Shown: positions 45,813-55,346, counted from the first letter of the stretch. The stretch is 64,000 nt of DNA from Verrucomicrobiales bacterium (GCA_029212615.1 JARGPJ010000013.1:42784-106783); one strand, 5' to 3'. The notes: generated from the sequence alone by a model not told the origin. A program made the numbers and translations.

Positions 45813-47060
45813 TTATCCTTCGAATTTTTTAAGAATAAGTGAGGCATTGGTTCCTCCGAATCCGAAGGAATTCGTGAGGACCGCGTCGAGCCTGGACTCG
45901 CGTGCCGCGTGCGGGACAAAGTCGAGATCGCAGGCTGGATCGGGAGTATCGAGGTTGATCGTCGGGGGGATGACCTGATCCTGAATCGCGAGGGCGCAAA
46001 TCGCCATCTCGACTCCGCCGGCACCGCCAAGGAGGTGGCCGGTCATCGACTTCGTCGAGCTGACTTGGAGGCCGTCTTTTGCATAGTCCCCGAAGCTGTT
46101 TTTAATCGCGAGAGTTTCCGCGACGTCACCAAAGGGGGTTGAGGTGCCGTGAGCATTCACATACTGAATCTGATCAGGATTCAGGCCCGCCCGCTTCAGG
46201 GAGCGGTTCATGCATTGAGAGGCACCACGCCCGTCCGGGTGCGGGGCGGTCGGGTGATAAGCGTCTGCCGAAGTTCCATAGCCGACGATCTCGGCGATGA
46301 TATTCGCGCCGCGTTTTCTGGCATGTTCTAAATCCTCCATCACGACGACGCCGGCACCTTCTCCCATGACGAAGCCATCGCGGTCCTGATCAAAGGGGCG
46401 GGAGGCTTTCTCCGGTTCGTCGTTGCGAAGACTCAGCGCCCGCATGTTGCTGAAGCCTGAATAAGCAAGTTCGGTGATGGTGGCCTCCGATCCGCCCGCG
46501 ATCATGACGTCAGCATCGCCGAGGAGGATTGTTTTCCAGGCTTCGCCGATGGCATGATTGCCGGTTGAGCAGGCTGAGGTCACACAGAAGTTGGGTCCGG
46601 TGATGTCGAAATCCATTGCCACGATTCCGCCGGCGGCGTTTCCAATCATCATGGGGATGGCGAAGGGGGAAACTTTCCCGGGGCCTCCGGCGGTGTAGGC
46701 TTTCTGGTTTTTCTCGACCGTTTTCAGCCCGCCGATTCCGGTGCCGAGAAAGACTCCGGAGCGTTCCGGGTCGCCGGTGGTGAAATCGAGTCCTGCATGG
46801 GCCGCCGCTTTCTTCGAGGCGGCTACTGAAAACTGGATGAAGCGCTCCGCTCGCTTCGCGTCGCGGGAGTTGTTGAAATACGGGGTGTGGTCAAATCCAA
46901 TCACCTCCGCGCCGATTTTGCATTTGTGGATAGAGGGGTCGAAAGACTCCAGCCTTTTGATCCCACTCACGCCGGAGATGATATTTTTCCAGAAGACGTC
47001 GAGGTCCCACCCCAATGAGGTGACAACTCCCAGTCCTGTGATCACGATACGTCGGTCCAT
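45813..47060 (-). CDS. fabF: 3-oxoacyl-[ACP] synthase II (FabF)
   Basis: 415 residues from MDRRIVITGLGVVTSLG at 47060. The condensing-enzyme triad is complete: Cys in TSACSTGNHAIG near 164, His in NAHGTSTPFGD near 304 and His in KSMTGHLLGGAGG near 341. The enzyme extends acyl-ACP with malonyl-ACP in fatty acid synthesis. In-frame ATGs further upstream would add residues not found in the family. It is a stand-alone copy here; it could also serve in a polyketide-like pathway, but no other such gene is near. Convergence/distance: the blaI operators lie 100-150 bases beyond its end. Confidence 0.95.
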   Translation of the reverse strand: MDRRIVITGLGVVTSLGWDLDVFWKNIISGVSGIKRLESFDPSIHKCKIGAEVIGFDHTPYFNNSRDAKRAERFIQFSVAASKKAAAHAGLDFTTGDPERSGVFLGTGIGGLKTVEKNQKAYTAGGPGKVSPFAIPMMIGNAAGGIVAMDFDITGPNFCVTSACSTGNHAIGEAWKTILLGDADVMIAGGSEATITELAYSGFSNMRALSLRNDEPEKASRPFDQDRDGFVMGEGAGVVVMEDLEHARKRGANIIAEIVGYGTSADAYHPTAPHPDGRGASQCMNRSLKRAGLNPDQIQYVNAHGTSTPFGDVAETLAIKNSFGDYAKDGLQVSSTKSMTGHLLGGAGGVEMAICALAIQDQVIPPTINLDTPDPACDLDFVPHAARESRLDAVLTNSFGFGGTNASLILKKFEG

Positions 47061-47231
47061 TAATCGGGGCATCGTCGGTCCGACGGATAAAGATGCAACT
47101 TCAGGTATAAATAAATGCCTGGAATGAGTTTTAGAAGCCGGGGATACAATTGCTGGAAAATGTTTATGAATTGATTCATGAAGAGTTTTTTGAGGCATGG
47201 CAAGGCAAGCGATGCGAGATAGTCGGAATTT

Positions 47232-48104
47232 ATGCCCCGCCATCCAAAAGATGTTTCCCCCAAGACCCATTTCCGCGGCTACGCGATACCCGGAGATCCG
47301 GTCCCCGGGGATATTGAGCATCCGGAGCTGGTGATTGAAGACGGGGAAACCCTCGACGTCTTATGCGGACATTTCCGTATTTTTCAGCTGAAGAAAGGGC
47401 ATCGCTATTCCACGGATGATATTCTCACGGCGTGGTATGGGACATCTTGGTGTCCCAGTGCCCGAAATATTCTCGATCTCGGAAGCGGAATCGGAACCGT
47501 CGCGATGACCGCTGCCTGGCGTTTACCGAAGGTGCCGGTCGTGACCGTGGAAGCGCAGGAGGAAAGTGTCCGGCTTGCGCGGAAGTCCGTTCGCTGGAAC
47601 GGGCTTGAAGACAGGTTTGATATTCGAGAGGGGGATCTCCGGGATGAAACGGTCCTGGCTCCGGAGGAGAAATTCGATCTCGTTCTGGGGAGTCCTCCCT
47701 ACTTTCCGCTCGGAACGGGCGTGGAAGGGGATCACCCGCAGAAGGTAGCCTGTCGCTTCGAAGTGCGGGGAACCATCGCCGACTATTGTGCAAGGGCGGC
47801 GGCGCACCTCGAGGTGGGCGGGGTCTTCGCCTGTGTTTTTCCGGTGAACCCTGCGGAGCAGGAGCAGCGGGTGGTCGACGGCGCACGGGCCGCGGGACTG
47901 ACGATTCTTCGTCAGCGGGCTATTGTCCTGCGTGAACCGGAGCCACCTTTACTCGGTCTGTTTGTCATGATGAAGAACGCGGATCTTCCGGAGTCCATGC
48001 ACGGGCGAACCTGGCGGGAGCCGACGCTCACGATCCGCTGTGAAGACGGTTCCATTCACCCGGAATATGCCGCTGTAAAACTGAGCTTCGGATTTCCGCC
48101 CTAG
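47232..48104 (+). CDS. SAM-dependent methyltransferase, TrmN6-like
   Basis: 290 residues. LDLGSGIGTVAMTAAW is the SAM-binding motif I, VVTVEAQEESVRLARKSVRWNG motif II, and VLGSPPYFPLGTG is the N/S-PPY catalytic motif of N6-adenine or glutamine methylases. The overall pattern matches TrmN6 (YfiC), which methylates A37 of tRNA1(Val), though the Ser in SPPY and the longer C-terminus differ. It could also be a related RNA methylase. It overlaps the azoreductase gene end by four bases (convergent). Confidence 0.75.
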   Translation: MPRHPKDVSPKTHFRGYAIPGDPVPGDIEHPELVIEDGETLDVLCGHFRIFQLKKGHRYSTDDILTAWYGTSWCPSARNILDLGSGIGTVAMTAAWRLPKVPVVTVEAQEESVRLARKSVRWNGLEDRFDIREGDLRDETVLAPEEKFDLVLGSPPYFPLGTGVEGDHPQKVACRFEVRGTIADYCARAAAHLEVGGVFACVFPVNPAEQEQRVVDGARAAGLTILRQRAIVLREPEPPLLGLFVMMKNADLPESMHGRTWREPTLTIRCEDGSIHPEYAAVKLSFGFPP

Positions 48105-48631
48105 CTTTCAACGGCGGGGAGGAATCGGATGTCTTTGATGCCGATGTAGTTCAGATAGGTCGTTATCCATGGGGTTGCGAAATCGCGTTTACTGCCGATC
48201 GCGGTTCCTCCGGAGGCGACAGATATTTTGGTTGGCATGTCAGGCACTTGTCCGACAGGGCGGCCTTCCTCATTGTAAATCACGGTGACACCGACGCGGG
48301 CGACAAGGTCGGCCCAGGCCTTGAAACTGGCGGGGATGGAGAAATTATAGATCGGCATACCGATGACGAGAGCAGAGGCGTCCATGAGTTCAGCGACCAG
48401 TTCATCAGATGTTTTCAGGGCGGTCCGCTGCTCGTCTGTTCGTTGTTCATCCGGGGTGAAGTAGCCTTCGATCATGGTTTCGGTTACGAAGGGGAGGCCT
48501 TGAGAAAGGTCGCGATAGCGGATTTCCAGTCCGAGATCAGCGGCCAGTTGTTTAGCTTGTCGGCCGGAAGCGGCGCGTGAAGTAGAGGCGGCACGACGTC
48601 CGCTTGCGTCGAGGTGAAGTAGGTAGCTCAT
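48101..48631 (-). CDS. azoR: FMN-dependent NADH:azoreductase (AzoR family)
   Basis: 176 residues. Flavodoxin-like fold with LLHLDASGRRAASTSRAASG (FMN phosphate loop), GMPIYNFSIPASFKAWADLV and SVASGGTAIG, as in AzoR/AcpD. The enzyme reduces azo dyes and quinones with NADH. It is somewhat shorter than E. coli AzoR (about 200) because of a shorter C-terminus. It is convergent with the methyltransferase, with stop codons overlapping. Confidence 0.88.
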   Translation of the reverse strand: MSYLLHLDASGRRAASTSRAASGRQAKQLAADLGLEIRYRDLSQGLPFVTETMIEGYFTPDEQRTDEQRTALKTSDELVAELMDASALVIGMPIYNFSIPASFKAWADLVARVGVTVIYNEEGRPVGQVPDMPTKISVASGGTAIGSKRDFATPWITTYLNYIGIKDIRFLPAVES

Positions 48632-48772
48632 TTTGGATAGGGATATGGATTAGTCGAAACGTCGAAGGCTTCCTTCGACCCTCCAGTATCCGGTGAATCC
48701 ACGGGGCAGGCCAATGCCGTGTCATTCACAAGTTCATGCGCTGAGGTTATGAACTTTGATGTTCAGTCATCT

Positions 48773-51562
48773 TTACCGTAGATTGGAAGAAGCCGGCATT
48801 CGGAATTCTTCTGTCAGCATCATGGCAGCTTTCTCTCCCGCTGCGGTTCTGGTGGCGAGGTAGAAATTGTCGATGGCTTCCTGGGCGCTTTTCGTCTCCT
48901 TGAGTTCGTCAGTCGATCCGATGAACTCCGTCAGAAAGCTCATCTGCTCATATTCCTCCATCAGGTTGATCAGAATGAGGCTGTAAATGAGGCGAAGTGA
49001 AATCGATTGGTCTCCGCTCTTGAAGGTGCCGGTGCTCATGGCCTCTTCCCAGGTTGTCTCCGACGTTTCGAAAATTGAAAACCCTCTTAACGCATTCTCC
49101 TTTATCTGAGCAATCGTCTGGTTGGAACTAACTTGCAACGCGGATTCCTCGAGGCCGGCCCGTTTGATGATATCGGTCAGAGCCTGACTCGAGTGCGATG
49201 AACGCAGGTCATGGGGATAGTCCAGTTTCTTCGAAAGGTCGAGTCTGATGCGTCCCAGTGAATGGTGAATGTAGGCGAGGGGGATATTCCCTTTTTCAAT
49301 GAATGTCTCAAGTTGTTCCCGGGAAGCTTCACGGGAGAGTCCGGCGCGCGAATCTTCTCCCAGTGGCGTGATAGCGCCTCTTCTGGATCCTTTCATTTCG
49401 AAAATAACAACTTTCTCATGGTCTTTTCCCGAGAGATCGAAGTCCGTCAACGCTTCAACGGCTCTTTGATACTGGTCGAGGGCTGAAAGCACCGGAAGGA
49501 TGGTTTCAGGTTTCCAGTCCGGATCAAGCAGTTGCAGTTCGACTTTCTCCCCTTTCCATACGTAGTAATCCGTTCCTTCGATCGTGTCTTTGCCGGGATT
49601 CTCTGTGGTTTCGGCTGTCGCCGGAGGAGCGGTGGAAGGAGGAGGGGAAACCTCCGCGGACATTGTCGCGAGAGACGGGATCTCCAACTGTTCATGGTAG
49701 GAGCTGATGAAACGGGCTTCCTCCAGCATCTCCTGTTTCACGAGATCGCTTTGGAGCTGAACGAGCGATTTCGAAAACAGGGAGAAGAGGTTCGCGTCAA
49801 TTTTCGTGGCCTCGTCGGTGAAAATCGTATGGAGCCTCAGGATTGATTCAGGGGCGTTTTCATCGAGTGGAGCGAGTGGAGAAAGGGGGTGAGCAGGTTG
49901 TTGCCCGGGCAACCCGTCAACAAGGGCGGAGTAGTCCTCGACCTGCTTGATCGCTTTTTGAATGATATCAACCTGTTCGAGACTCCCTTCGCGGATCGCA
50001 TCCGCTTTTGCCTTCTCAAGCGCTCCGGAATATTTGGCGGTGAGCCCGCCCAGCTGAGTCTGCCTTGCATTCTGAAAATTGAGATGACGACTCGCGAGGC
50101 CGGGAATACTGGCGAATTCGTCGGAGGCTTCCTCTGTCTCGTCTTGAGCTTCTGAAGCGGGCGCCGGGGGCGTTGGCTCACTGGAACTCATCGGGGCCGC
50201 TGCCACTGGAGTCGTTTCGGTTGCCGGCTCTTTCGGAATGCTTTTCACGGGTTTTTCGAGAGGCGCTGAGGATGCTTCTGCCGATCCGAAGATTTCATCG
50301 ATGGCGGATTCAACCTCTGCGGACTCATGCGGGGACACATCTTCTTTGGCGGGCGGGGTATCAGGGGTGGCTTGTGACGGCACCTCCGGTGGTTGCGCTG
50401 CGGCCGACGATGGCGGGGAGTCCGGAGTGGCAGCGACTGTCGTGTCTTTGCTCTTCAGGAGGTAGAGGACCGCCAGGCCCAGTAAGACGAAGACCGGCAG
50501 CATGACGAGGCCGATCGGTAGCTTGAACTTTCGATCCTGTTGCGTCGTGGCCGGTCCCTGTGTTGTCCGGCGTTTTGTTCCGGGTGATTTTTCAACGGTT
50601 GATGGTTCGCTTTCATCGCCTGCTGCCGGTGTGATGAGGCTTTGAGAGACCACTTTTGATACTTCGCCGGATGATTGATCAGGCTCTATTTTTGAAATCG
50701 GTTTGCTCTGCAGTTCATCCAGTTTCGCTCTGAACTGAGTGGCATTTTGAAATCTTCCCTCCGGTGAACTTTCGATGGCGTAGGTAATGATTTCATCGAA
50801 TCGAGGATCCAGATTTCCCATTTCTTCGCTGGGCATCCTGAAGAGTCCGCGCGGTAATTTTCCGGTCAGCATTTTGTATAGCATGACCCCGACGGCATAG
50901 AGGTCGGCCCGATGGTCGGGAGTGCTTCCCGTTACCAGTGCCTCGGGGGCAATGTAGTCCGGAGTTCCCATGGCGACGTTCTCCATCGTGAGCGCTGAGA
51001 GTTGTGCCGCGGATTCAGATCCGAATTGTTTGACCAGTCCGAAATCCGCTATTTTGACGCGCCCTTCCTGATTGATGAGAATGTTGGCGGGCTTGATATC
51101 CCGATGAACGATTCCTTTGGAGTGGGAATACTCAAGGGCGTCGAGGACGTGTGAAACAATTGCGACGGCGTGGTCGGGATCAACGATGCCGCCTGCTGCC
51201 GCTATGTATTGTTCCACGTCCATCCCGTCGACAAATTCCATGACGAAATAGAGGTGACCGACATCCGTTTGGCCGAAATCAAAGACTGAAACGATCGCAG
51301 GATGATCGAGATTGGCCATCGCCCGTGCTTCGAGTTTGAATCTTTCAACGTATTGGAGATCGTCGTCTCCCTGAATCAAAGTTTCCGGTAGAACCTTGAT
51401 CGCGACGGGGCGCTGGAGCGTCACTTGACTGCCCTTGTAGACGGCTCCCATGCCTCCCTGGCCGAGGATCGACTCGATTTCATATTGAGGAAGGAGTTGC
51501 TGAAGTTCTTCGATCGAGGGAGGAGCCCAGGGGGCGCCGGCAGCGCTGGTCGGTTCGGTCAT
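48773..51562 (-). CDS. Membrane Ser/Thr protein kinase, PknB-like, with long extracytoplasmic tail
   Basis: 929 residues. Kinase domain: glycine loop GQGGMG at 34-39, Lys56, HRDIKPAN at 153-160, DFG at 173-175. A membrane helix follows at about 351-368 (LVMLPVFVLLGLAVLYLL) after a Pro/Thr/Ser-rich linker. The C-terminal 560 residues are partly low-complexity (Pro/Ala/Glu) and then a helical region of unknown family. No PASTA repeats. PVC bacteria encode many such kinases. It is downstream of TVP38 on the same strand by 121 bases. Substrate unknown. Confidence 0.93.
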   Translation of the reverse strand: MTEPTSAAGAPWAPPSIEELQQLLPQYEIESILGQGGMGAVYKGSQVTLQRPVAIKVLPETLIQGDDDLQYVERFKLEARAMANLDHPAIVSVFDFGQTDVGHLYFVMEFVDGMDVEQYIAAAGGIVDPDHAVAIVSHVLDALEYSHSKGIVHRDIKPANILINQEGRVKIADFGLVKQFGSESAAQLSALTMENVAMGTPDYIAPEALVTGSTPDHRADLYAVGVMLYKMLTGKLPRGLFRMPSEEMGNLDPRFDEIITYAIESSPEGRFQNATQFRAKLDELQSKPISKIEPDQSSGEVSKVVSQSLITPAAGDESEPSTVEKSPGTKRRTTQGPATTQQDRKFKLPIGLVMLPVFVLLGLAVLYLLKSKDTTVAATPDSPPSSAAAQPPEVPSQATPDTPPAKEDVSPHESAEVESAIDEIFGSAEASSAPLEKPVKSIPKEPATETTPVAAAPMSSSEPTPPAPASEAQDETEEASDEFASIPGLASRHLNFQNARQTQLGGLTAKYSGALEKAKADAIREGSLEQVDIIQKAIKQVEDYSALVDGLPGQQPAHPLSPLAPLDENAPESILRLHTIFTDEATKIDANLFSLFSKSLVQLQSDLVKQEMLEEARFISSYHEQLEIPSLATMSAEVSPPPSTAPPATAETTENPGKDTIEGTDYYVWKGEKVELQLLDPDWKPETILPVLSALDQYQRAVEALTDFDLSGKDHEKVVIFEMKGSRRGAITPLGEDSRAGLSREASREQLETFIEKGNIPLAYIHHSLGRIRLDLSKKLDYPHDLRSSHSSQALTDIIKRAGLEESALQVSSNQTIAQIKENALRGFSIFETSETTWEEAMSTGTFKSGDQSISLRLIYSLILINLMEEYEQMSFLTEFIGSTDELKETKSAQEAIDNFYLATRTAAGEKAAMMLTEEFRMPASSNLR

Positions 51563-51683
51563 TGGGCGATACTACGAACCTCCATGCCATTGGGCAAACC
51601 GAAATAGTGGCAAGTGAGACTATGGCTCTGTGAATGAGGTTATCGCAGGGATCAATTCCCGCGGAAAGCGAACCAAGGAGGAA

Positions 51684-52400
51684 TCAATCTTCGATCGTAT
51701 CGCCAATACGCTCATTGAGGGCACGGCGGGCGATTCGGGTCACCAAGATGGTGACGGCGAGCGTTGCGGCGAGTCCCACCCCGTAGGCCATCCATTCAGT
51801 CGTCGTTCTGCTTTCGGCTTCGCTCGCTGCTTTGCCGAGCGAACCGATGTAGACATAGAGAACTGTGCCGGGAAACATTCCGATCCAGGAGGCGAGTAGG
51901 TAATGGGTGAACTTCACCCGGGTGACTCCGTAGGCATAGTTAAGGAGGGCGAAAGGAAAGATGGGGGAGAGTCGGGTGAGGGCGACAATTTTCCATCCCT
52001 CCCGGGCGACGGCGCCGTCAATCGCGGCAAAGGTTTCGTTCCCTTGAATCCGTTTTTCGACCCGGCTGCGGGCGATGAAACGAGCGATCAGAAAAGAGAG
52101 AGCTGCTCCCGCGACGGAGGCAATGGAAACGTAGAGAGAGCCGCGGACGACACCGAAGATGATGCCGGAAGCAGCGGTGAGAACCGAAGCGGGGACGAAG
52201 AAAACGACGGCGATGGCATAGATGACAATGAAGGCGAGCGGCGCCCAGAAACCCAGAGAATCGACCCGGTCGGTCGCTGCTTGCAGCCATTCACCGGTGG
52301 GGAGGAGGGCAAGCGCGGTGATAGCCGCTGCAAGAGCGCTGAGGAGGAGGATCAGTTTGAGCGGCGACTTCCTCCTGCTCATGTCGCTTGTTTCATCCAT
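51684..52400 (-). CDS. TVP38/TMEM64-type membrane protein
   Basis: 238 residues with about six membrane segments. The SNARE-associated (DedA-like) core is seen: FVPASVLTAASGIIFGVVRG and SPIFPFALLNYAYGVTRVKFTHYL, typical of TVP38/TMEM64. These inner-membrane proteins are of uncertain function, with DedA relatives as lipid scramblases or undecaprenyl-phosphate flippases. An ATG at MSRRKSPLK six codons downstream is an alternative start. Confidence 0.9.
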   Translation of the reverse strand: MDETSDMSRRKSPLKLILLLSALAAAITALALLPTGEWLQAATDRVDSLGFWAPLAFIVIYAIAVVFFVPASVLTAASGIIFGVVRGSLYVSIASVAGAALSFLIARFIARSRVEKRIQGNETFAAIDGAVAREGWKIVALTRLSPIFPFALLNYAYGVTRVKFTHYLLASWIGMFPGTVLYVYIGSLGKAASEAESRTTTEWMAYGVGLAATLAVTILVTRIARRALNERIGDTIED

Positions 52401-52809
52401 GCGTTATCAGGCGGCAAAGAAGCCCGGAAAGTTGAGCGCTTCGAGTGGTTGGTTCGTTGCTTCGCGAATCTTCTTTTCGCAGGACGAATCGTTGGAGATC
52501 GTTGATTCAGTTCGGCTGCGAAGCCCCCGGAGAGTGCAATCCTGAGATGTTTCCGATTGAGCGCGTGCCGTGGTATCGTTCAGAGGTGTGATCAAAGCAT
52601 TCATGAGATGACTGAATTAGCAGACAAACTTGTCTGTTATGGCTTATTGGTGGTTCTTCGGGCAGAAACCTTTCAATTTTCAGGAAAAAATATGAAGGGG
52701 ATAGCGTATGAAAAGTCTGTATCCCCCATTCCAACAGGGTTAAGTCGCGGACTCAACCCTGTTGGAAGCGCGGAAAGAATATTGTCTGTTCCGCTCCCGG
52801 TCGGAGAAC
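52401..52809. other. 409-bp intergenic region with palindromic element
   Basis: No convincing gene. Short open frames on the minus strand have no recognisable features. CAGACA/TGTCTG (about 52619-52634) forms a small dyad, and the full CAACAGGGTTG palindrome lies at 52729-52767. Confidence 0.6.
52729..52767. repeat. Full palindromic CAACAGGGTTG element
   Basis: TTCCAACAGGGTT (52729-52741) and AACCCTGTTGGAA (52755-52767) pair perfectly over 13 bases. AGTC and GACT extend the stem inward, leaving a three-base loop (one internal mismatch). There is no T-run, so it is not a classical terminator. It is the most complete copy in the window. Confidence 0.8.
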
Positions 52810-54000
52810 TCATGCCGCTCTCTTCGTCAGGGTGATGATGAAGAGTGAAGCCGCGCCACACCCGAGACTGCCCCACCAGAGTGCCGCCGGATTTGTTTGA
52901 TAGAGGAGCAGGCCCAGTCCGGGTGCGACAGCATGGCCGAAGTGCCAGGTCAAGCCGATCACCCCGTTGTAGCGGCCTCTCATGTCTTCCGGAGCTAACT
53001 CTGAGATGTAGGCACCGGACACCGGCATGGAAATCATTTCCCCGACTGTGAAGATGATGAGAGCAACACCGAGCCAGATCCATCCGGTGGCGAATCCGCA
53101 GAGAGCGACTCCGAGGCCACAGAGAAAAAAGCCGACCCCGATGACGCGCCGGGCATTAAACCTTTTGACCCAATGGCTCAGCGGGAGTTCTACCGCGACG
53201 ATAAGGAATCCATTGAACGCCATGAGCATGCCGTAGACCCGCTCGGGATAGCCGAGGTCTTTGATGAGGAGCGCAATCGCACCGCCCCAGTGAAAGAAGA
53301 GAAACACGCCGAAGAGGCTTGAGAAAAACATCGCCACAAAGGCTTTGTTTCCCCAGATCGAGATCAAGGCCGGCATCCAGCCGCTCGCTTTTCCGGAGAC
53401 CCCTTTTAAGCCGTGTGGCAAAAGAAAGAAGGAAATCGCCCCGTAGATACCGGTGGTCAGGGCATCGCCGACAAAGAGCAGGTCGTAGGAGATTTCCGCG
53501 AGGAATCCTCCCGCGGCCATGCCTCCGCCGAAGCCGAGATTGATCGCGAACCTGGAAAGGCCGAAGGCAATGACCCGCCGTTCCGGCGGAACGAGATCAG
53601 CCAGTAAAGAACTGGCCGCGGGGTGATAGGCACCGTGAGAGAGGCCGACACAGAAAGCGGCGATGACGTAGCTCGTGAGATTGTCAGCTTGCCAGAGCGC
53701 GAGGATAGAGGCGGCGGCGCTGATAAGCGCAATCGACATGGTATTCTTCCGTCCGATGCGATCGGCGAGCCATCCGCCGAGAATGGCTGAAGTCATGCCG
53801 CCTGCAGCGAGGGCGGCGAAGGTCTTCCAGATATCGCCCGGGCTGTACCCTGACTTTGTCATGTAGAGAGTGAGAAAGGGGATCACGAAGGAACCGAAAC
53901 GGTTGATAAACACCCCGATGGCGAGGACCCAGACAGGTCGCGGCAACGAACGAAGTTCGGTCGCAAGTGAGGGAGAGGGATGGGTGGATGGAGTTTTCAT
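52810..54000 (-). CDS. MFS transporter
   Basis: 396 residues with 12 membrane segments. The MFS signature between helices 2 and 3 is present as GGWLADRIGRKNTM. The gene has a good ribosome site (GGAG, six bases before ATG). Drug-efflux or DHA1-type metabolite export is the most likely class. A hairpin with T-run and a small open frame lie upstream, suggesting attenuation. Confidence 0.92.
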   Translation of the reverse strand: MKTPSTHPSPSLATELRSLPRPVWVLAIGVFINRFGSFVIPFLTLYMTKSGYSPGDIWKTFAALAAGGMTSAILGGWLADRIGRKNTMSIALISAAASILALWQADNLTSYVIAAFCVGLSHGAYHPAASSLLADLVPPERRVIAFGLSRFAINLGFGGGMAAGGFLAEISYDLLFVGDALTTGIYGAISFFLLPHGLKGVSGKASGWMPALISIWGNKAFVAMFFSSLFGVFLFFHWGGAIALLIKDLGYPERVYGMLMAFNGFLIVAVELPLSHWVKRFNARRVIGVGFFLCGLGVALCGFATGWIWLGVALIIFTVGEMISMPVSGAYISELAPEDMRGRYNGVIGLTWHFGHAVAPGLGLLLYQTNPAALWWGSLGCGAASLFIITLTKRAA

Positions 54001-54028
54001 AGGCGTCTCCGTTGGGGAGAAAAGGCAA

Positions 54029-54070
54029 CAAAAAAGCCCTGATGACCGGAGGCTTGGTCAGCAGGGCTTT
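54029..54070 (-). terminator. Intrinsic terminator in the leader of the MFS gene
   Basis: On the minus strand AAAGCCCTG-C-TGACC pairs with GGTCA-T-CAGGGCTTT (54033-54047 with 54056-54070), with one mismatch, followed by six T (54030-54035). It is a convincing Rho-independent structure lying only about 30 bases before the MFS start codon, so it may act as an attenuator. Confidence 0.72.
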
Positions 54071-54100
54071 GTCGTCAGAAAGGGACTGTTTCAGAAAGAA

Positions 54101-54229
54101 CTAGAAACCGGTAAAGAGGACAAAACCCGCAGGGGAGAGATAACGCTTCATCATGCCGACACGGATACGGGAGTTCGTATCAGTCGTGGCGTGCCGGGAA
54201 TGGCATGATTGAAAGGCGTTGGGCTTCAT
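54101..54229 (-). CDS. Possible 42-residue leader peptide
   Basis: Open frame starting MKPNAFQSCHSRHATTDTNS and ending KRYLSPAGFVLFTGF. It precedes the terminator and the MFS gene on the same strand, where an attenuation leader would be placed. No clear ribosome site and no known family, so the call is tentative. An internal ATG pair gives a shorter, more hydrophobic alternative. Confidence 0.3.
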   Translation of the reverse strand: MKPNAFQSCHSRHATTDTNSRIRVGMMKRYLSPAGFVLFTGF

Positions 54230-54355
54230 TACTTTGTCGGGGAAAGGCTTCTTCAGTTCCCCCAATTTGGCAAGTTGATTTATGGACGGCGCCTCCGGAA
54301 CCTTCCTTGTTGAATCTTCTCTTCCCTTTTTCCCTGTGAGGGATGATCAGTTCTC

Positions 54356-55240
54356 ATGGTTAACTCAGAGCTCGAGTGGGTAGAGCATGGCGGTCATCGT
54401 ATCGCGTGTTTGTCCCATCTAAACCCGGAAGCGAACCGGCTTCCGGTGGTTTGGATTCACGGCCTTACCATGAGCGTTCATTTCTGGGAGGCGGGGATGT
54501 TCGATCTCGCGACCGAAGGACGGTCCTGGTATTCGGTCAGCCTTCCGCTCCATGCGCCCAGTGCCTGCGAAGAAAATGCTGACCGTTGCGCGGTTGATGA
54601 ACACCTGCTCGCGAGCATGCTGCTGGAGGCTCTTAAGCAATTGATTCCCGAGGGCAGGTGCCATCTCGTCGGGCATTCCCTTGGAGGTTTTGCGGCGATG
54701 AATCTCGCTGCGAAATTTCCGGACCGGATCGCTTCGGTCACTTCAGTGGGCGGCTTCATGACAGGGCGGGCCAGAGGACTGGAGGGAGCGCTTCAGTTTC
54801 TTGCCAGTGGCCACTTCGTGCGGAAGGCCCTCTTCTATGCAGGATTCTGGTTGCTGAAACGTCACGTCCTCATCCTGAAAGCGGCAACCTTTTCCTATGC
54901 ACGGGACTGGCGCTCTCTCGCGACTTTTCCGGCGCTGGACGAAACGCTGGCACTGGTATTCCCGGATGTGAAGGCTCACTCGATTGGCGCACAGCGCGCC
55001 TTCTGCCGATACCTTCTTGAGATGGATTTGTTCGACGAAGTCTGTGATATCGAGACTCCGGTTCTGGTAGTGGCAGGGGAGAAAGATCCTATCATTCCCT
55101 ACTGGCATCAGGTGAAGTGCGCCGCCGCGCTTCCGGCAGGGGAGTTGCTCTCTATTCCGGAGGTCGGGCACCTCGCTTTTGCGGAGGCGCCCGGGCGATT
55201 CGTCCCTGAATTGGTGGAATGGCTTGAACGCCACGAGTGA
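54356..55240 (+). CDS. Alpha/beta hydrolase
   Basis: 294 residues of the alpha/beta-hydrolase fold. Oxyanion motif WIHGLTMSVHFW, nucleophile elbow GHSLGG near 103-108, acid in VVAGEKDPIIPYW and His in VGHLAFAEAPGRF. Likely an esterase or lipase; specificity cannot be read. A palindromic element follows its stop. Confidence 0.9.
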   Translation: MVNSELEWVEHGGHRIACLSHLNPEANRLPVVWIHGLTMSVHFWEAGMFDLATEGRSWYSVSLPLHAPSACEENADRCAVDEHLLASMLLEALKQLIPEGRCHLVGHSLGGFAAMNLAAKFPDRIASVTSVGGFMTGRARGLEGALQFLASGHFVRKALFYAGFWLLKRHVLILKAATFSYARDWRSLATFPALDETLALVFPDVKAHSIGAQRAFCRYLLEMDLFDEVCDIETPVLVVAGEKDPIIPYWHQVKCAAALPAGELLSIPEVGHLAFAEAPGRFVPELVEWLERHE

Positions 55241-55300
55241 GAGGGACCCGTATTCTCTATTGGGTGAAAAGTTTGTTTCAAGGCCGTTCACTCAGGTGAT

Positions 55301-55335
55301 TCAACCCTGTTGAGTGGATGACCCAACAGGGTTGA
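55301..55335. repeat. Palindromic CAACAGGGTTG element between convergent genes
   Basis: TCAACCCTGTTG (55301-55312) and CAACAGGGTTGA (55324-55335) pair perfectly over 12 bases. It is between the hydrolase (+) and clpB (-) stop codons, a natural terminator position. Confidence 0.8.
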
Positions 55336-55346
55336 CTGGAGTGGGC

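Noticed and set aside
52407..52604. Small minus-strand frame before TVP38
   Set aside because: No hydrophobic, catalytic or repeat features and no sensible start.
52729..52767. Palindromic element as an intrinsic terminator
   Set aside because: The stem is strong but there is no T-run on either strand, and similar elements occur inside hsdS and between divergent genes.
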